The notes under the pieces: model-generated
Told to the model about the DNA's origin: nothing
The model's input: the letters and a program-made list of their open reading frames with translations, nothing else
Database searches by the model: none
Source: an uncultured Oscillospiraceae bacterium
Lineage (GTDB): Bacteria > Bacillota > Clostridia > Oscillospirales > Ruminococcaceae
NCBI GenBank assembly: GCA_934448295.1
Contig: CAKSEY010000029.1
Coordinates: 1-22,087 of the forward strand
DNA length: 22,087 nt
Direction: 5' to 3'
In this document: positions 21,011-22,087 of the stretch, piece by piece
Position numbering within the stretch: position 1 is the stretch's first letter
How the letters are laid out: every line of letters starts with the position of its first letter
Position numbers and translations under genes: made by a program

Positions 21011-22087
21011 TTATTTCTTACGCTTTCTGGTGAGCGCCGACGCTCCTAAAGCAATAGCCGCGCCAACCGCCGCGATCCCCGCCCCGACAGGAGCCTCGAC
21101 TCCCATTTCAGGGTTCTCGCCGAGAGGTACGTCTCCGTCAATGAGGATCACATCATCCGTGGGGTTATCATGTGTGACTTCATCGGGAACATCGCCAAGG
21201 GGCACATCGTCCGGCTCGAAAGTGATTTCATCATCATCGTCGGTGTCAGAATCAGTGTCGCTGTCTGTGTCGGAATCTGAGTCACTGTCCGTATCAGAAT
21301 CGGTGTCACTGTCTGTGACGGTATCGGTGTCGCTGTCCGTGTCGGAATCGGAATCGCTGTCCGTGTCGGAATCGGAATCGCTGTCCGTGTCGGAATCTGC
21401 GTCGCTGTCCGTGTCGGAATCGGAATCGCTGTCCGTGTCGGAATCGGCGTCGCTGTCCGTATCGGAATCGGTGTCGCTGTCCGTATCGGAATCGGTGTCG
21501 CTATCTGTATCTGAATCAGTGTCACTGTCCGTGTCGGAATCTGTATCACTGTCTGTATCGGTATCAGTGTCACTGTCAGAATCTGAATCGTAGTGATGGC
21601 TTGGATGCGATGGTCTGGGTACACTGCGACCACTATCACTGTCGGTGTCTGTATCAGAATCAGTGTCTGTGTCGGAATCTGTGTCTGTGTCAGAATCGCT
21701 GTCCGTGTCGGAATCCGTGTCCGTATCAGAATCGGTGTCTGTGTCGGAATCTGTGTCCGTGTCGGAATCCGTGTCCGTGTCGGAATCAGTGTCCGTGTCG
21801 GAATCCGTGTCCGTGTCGGAATCGGTATCCGTGTCGGAATCTGTGTCTGTATTAGAATCCGTATCTGTGTCAGAATCGGTGTCTGTGTCGGAATCCGTGT
21901 CCGTGTCGGAATCAGTGTCTGTGTCGGAATCCGTGTCCGTGTCGGAATCAGTGTCCGTGTCGGAATCAGTGTCCGTGTCGGAATCAGTGTCCGTGTCGGA
22001 ATCTGTGTCCGTGTCGGAATCAGTGTCTGTGTCAGAATCTGTGTCTGTATCGGAATCTGTGTCCGTGTCGGAATCGGTGTCTGTATC
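21011..22087 (-). CDS. Ser/Thr-Asp repeat cell-surface protein, C-terminal part (5' end outside window)
   Basis: The frame is open from the right edge to TAA at 21013-21011: 358 residues without a start. About 150 residues of DTDTDS-type repeat, a 15-residue interruption SGRSVPRPSHPSHHY (21590-21634), then about 116 residues richer in SDSDSDTD. An acidic stretch DDDDEITF, a short linker (DEVTHDNPTDDVILIDGD), then NPEMG, a hydrophobic helix (about 20 residues, GAGIAAVGAAIALGASAL) and a TRKRKK tail follow. This order (SD stalk, xPxxG motif, membrane helix, basic tail) is that of wall-anchored proteins such as Sdr/Clf. The sorting motif would be an unusual NPEMG. The stalk probably projects a missing N-terminal domain from the cell. 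The opposite strand also lacks stops here, a by-product of the repeat. Confidence 0.85.
   Translation of the reverse strand, partial: DTDTDSDTDTDSDTDTDSDTDTDSDTDTDSDTDTDSDTDTDSDTDTDSDTDTDSDTDTDSDTDTDSDTDTDSDTDTDSNTDTDSDTDTDSDTDTDSDTDTDSDTDTDSDTDTDSDTDTDSDTDTDSDTDSDSDTDTDSDTDTDSDTDTDSDSGRSVPRPSHPSHHYDSDSDSDTDTDTDSDTDSDTDSDTDSDTDSDTDSDTDSDTDSDTDSDADSDTDSDSDSDTDSDADSDTDSDSDSDTDSDSDSDTDSDTDTVTDSDTDSDTDSDSDSDTDSDTDSDTDDDDEITFEPDDVPLGDVPDEVTHDNPTDDVILIDGDVPLGENPEMGVEAPVGAGIAAVGAAIALGASALTRKRKK
21242..21589 (-). repeat. SD-repeat array, C-proximal block
   Basis: Tandem GAY-TCN/AGY/ACN codons. The best-kept part (about 21330-21470) repeats with a 24-bp period encoding SDSDSDTD; the flanks are more degenerate. 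Confidence 0.85.
21635..22087 (-). repeat. SD/TD-repeat array, N-proximal block, 18-bp period
   Basis: About 25 tandem copies of an 18-bp unit (plus strand GTGTCNGTGTCGGAATCN) encoding D-T-D-T-D-S, continuing past the window edge. Third positions vary between T, C, G and A while the peptide pattern holds, which shows selection on the protein. Confidence 0.88.

Noticed and set aside
20976..21593. Long plus-strand ORF rich in SVSESES repeats
   Set aside because: It is the antisense image of the SD-repeat gene. Third-position variation and the C-terminal anchor fit only the minus frame.
21242..22087. CRISPR or non-coding satellite DNA
   Set aside because: The 18- and 24-bp periods keep an open frame and a strict D-x-D-x peptide pattern and have no spacers.

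Overview
The window looks like a chromosomal segment of a Bacillota (Clostridia) bacterium, most likely an Oscillospirales/Ruminococcaceae-type gut anaerobe. This rests on the gene families (HflX, RodA, a Clostridia-style galactokinase, NadB-NadC, ECF S component, ApbE lipoprotein), frequent TTG starts, strong GGAGG-type ribosome binding sites and TTGACA-17-TATAAT promoters. It splits at a tRNA-Thr(CGT) gene on the minus strand (7910-7985). Left of it the DNA is strikingly AT-rich and holds accessory or mobile genes. Right of it the DNA is GC-rich and holds ordinary chromosomal genes.

Left, accessory part (1 to about 7900). The edge cuts an IS5-family transposase. Then come a short promoter-to-terminator unit, a 5'-truncated ORF, a tiny lipoprotein, and an independently transcribed 633-aa protein with an N-terminal winged-helix-like region, a PIN-like core, a coiled coil and two C-terminal membrane segments (possible conflict or defence cargo). 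Next is a minus-strand replication module: a 149-aa unknown protein, a 33-aa coupled peptide, a 923-aa Prim-Pol/SF3 (D5-type) helicase, and an 88-aa acidic helical protein. Between the helicase gene and the 88-aa gene lies the most remarkable feature here. GGTGA-type repeats form three nested pairs of inverted arms, all centred on one dyad at base 3744 and enclosing a highly AT-rich core. This is the expected design of a replication origin and resembles the rep-plus-iteron origin layout of phage satellites (PICI/SaPI). The module has a consensus promoter followed by a strong intrinsic terminator before its first gene, so attenuation is likely. No integrase is visible.

Right, chromosomal part (8000-22087). 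In order: a SipW-like but apparently non-catalytic signal-peptidase-fold protein with a long charged tail, overlapping an ECF transporter S component; an unlisted 22-aa membrane peptide with its own promoter flanked by a 9-bp inverted repeat; nadB-nadC (overlapping, minus strand) for quinolinate to nicotinate mononucleotide; divergent hflX with a leader whose hairpin competes with its ribosome binding site; galK and a RodA-type SEDS glycosyltransferase (minus); a LacI-family regulator (plus); a divergent, shortened PEP-phosphotransferase (enzyme I-like) protein (minus); an ApbE lipoprotein; and the C-terminal 358 residues of a serine/threonine-aspartate repeat surface protein that runs off the right edge.

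Most transcription units are closed by recognisable hairpin terminators, so operon limits are fairly clear: sip-like/ECF, nadB-nadC, hflX alone, rodA-galK (55-nt gap), lacI alone, EI-like alone, and SD-repeat protein with apbE (75-nt gap, same strand).
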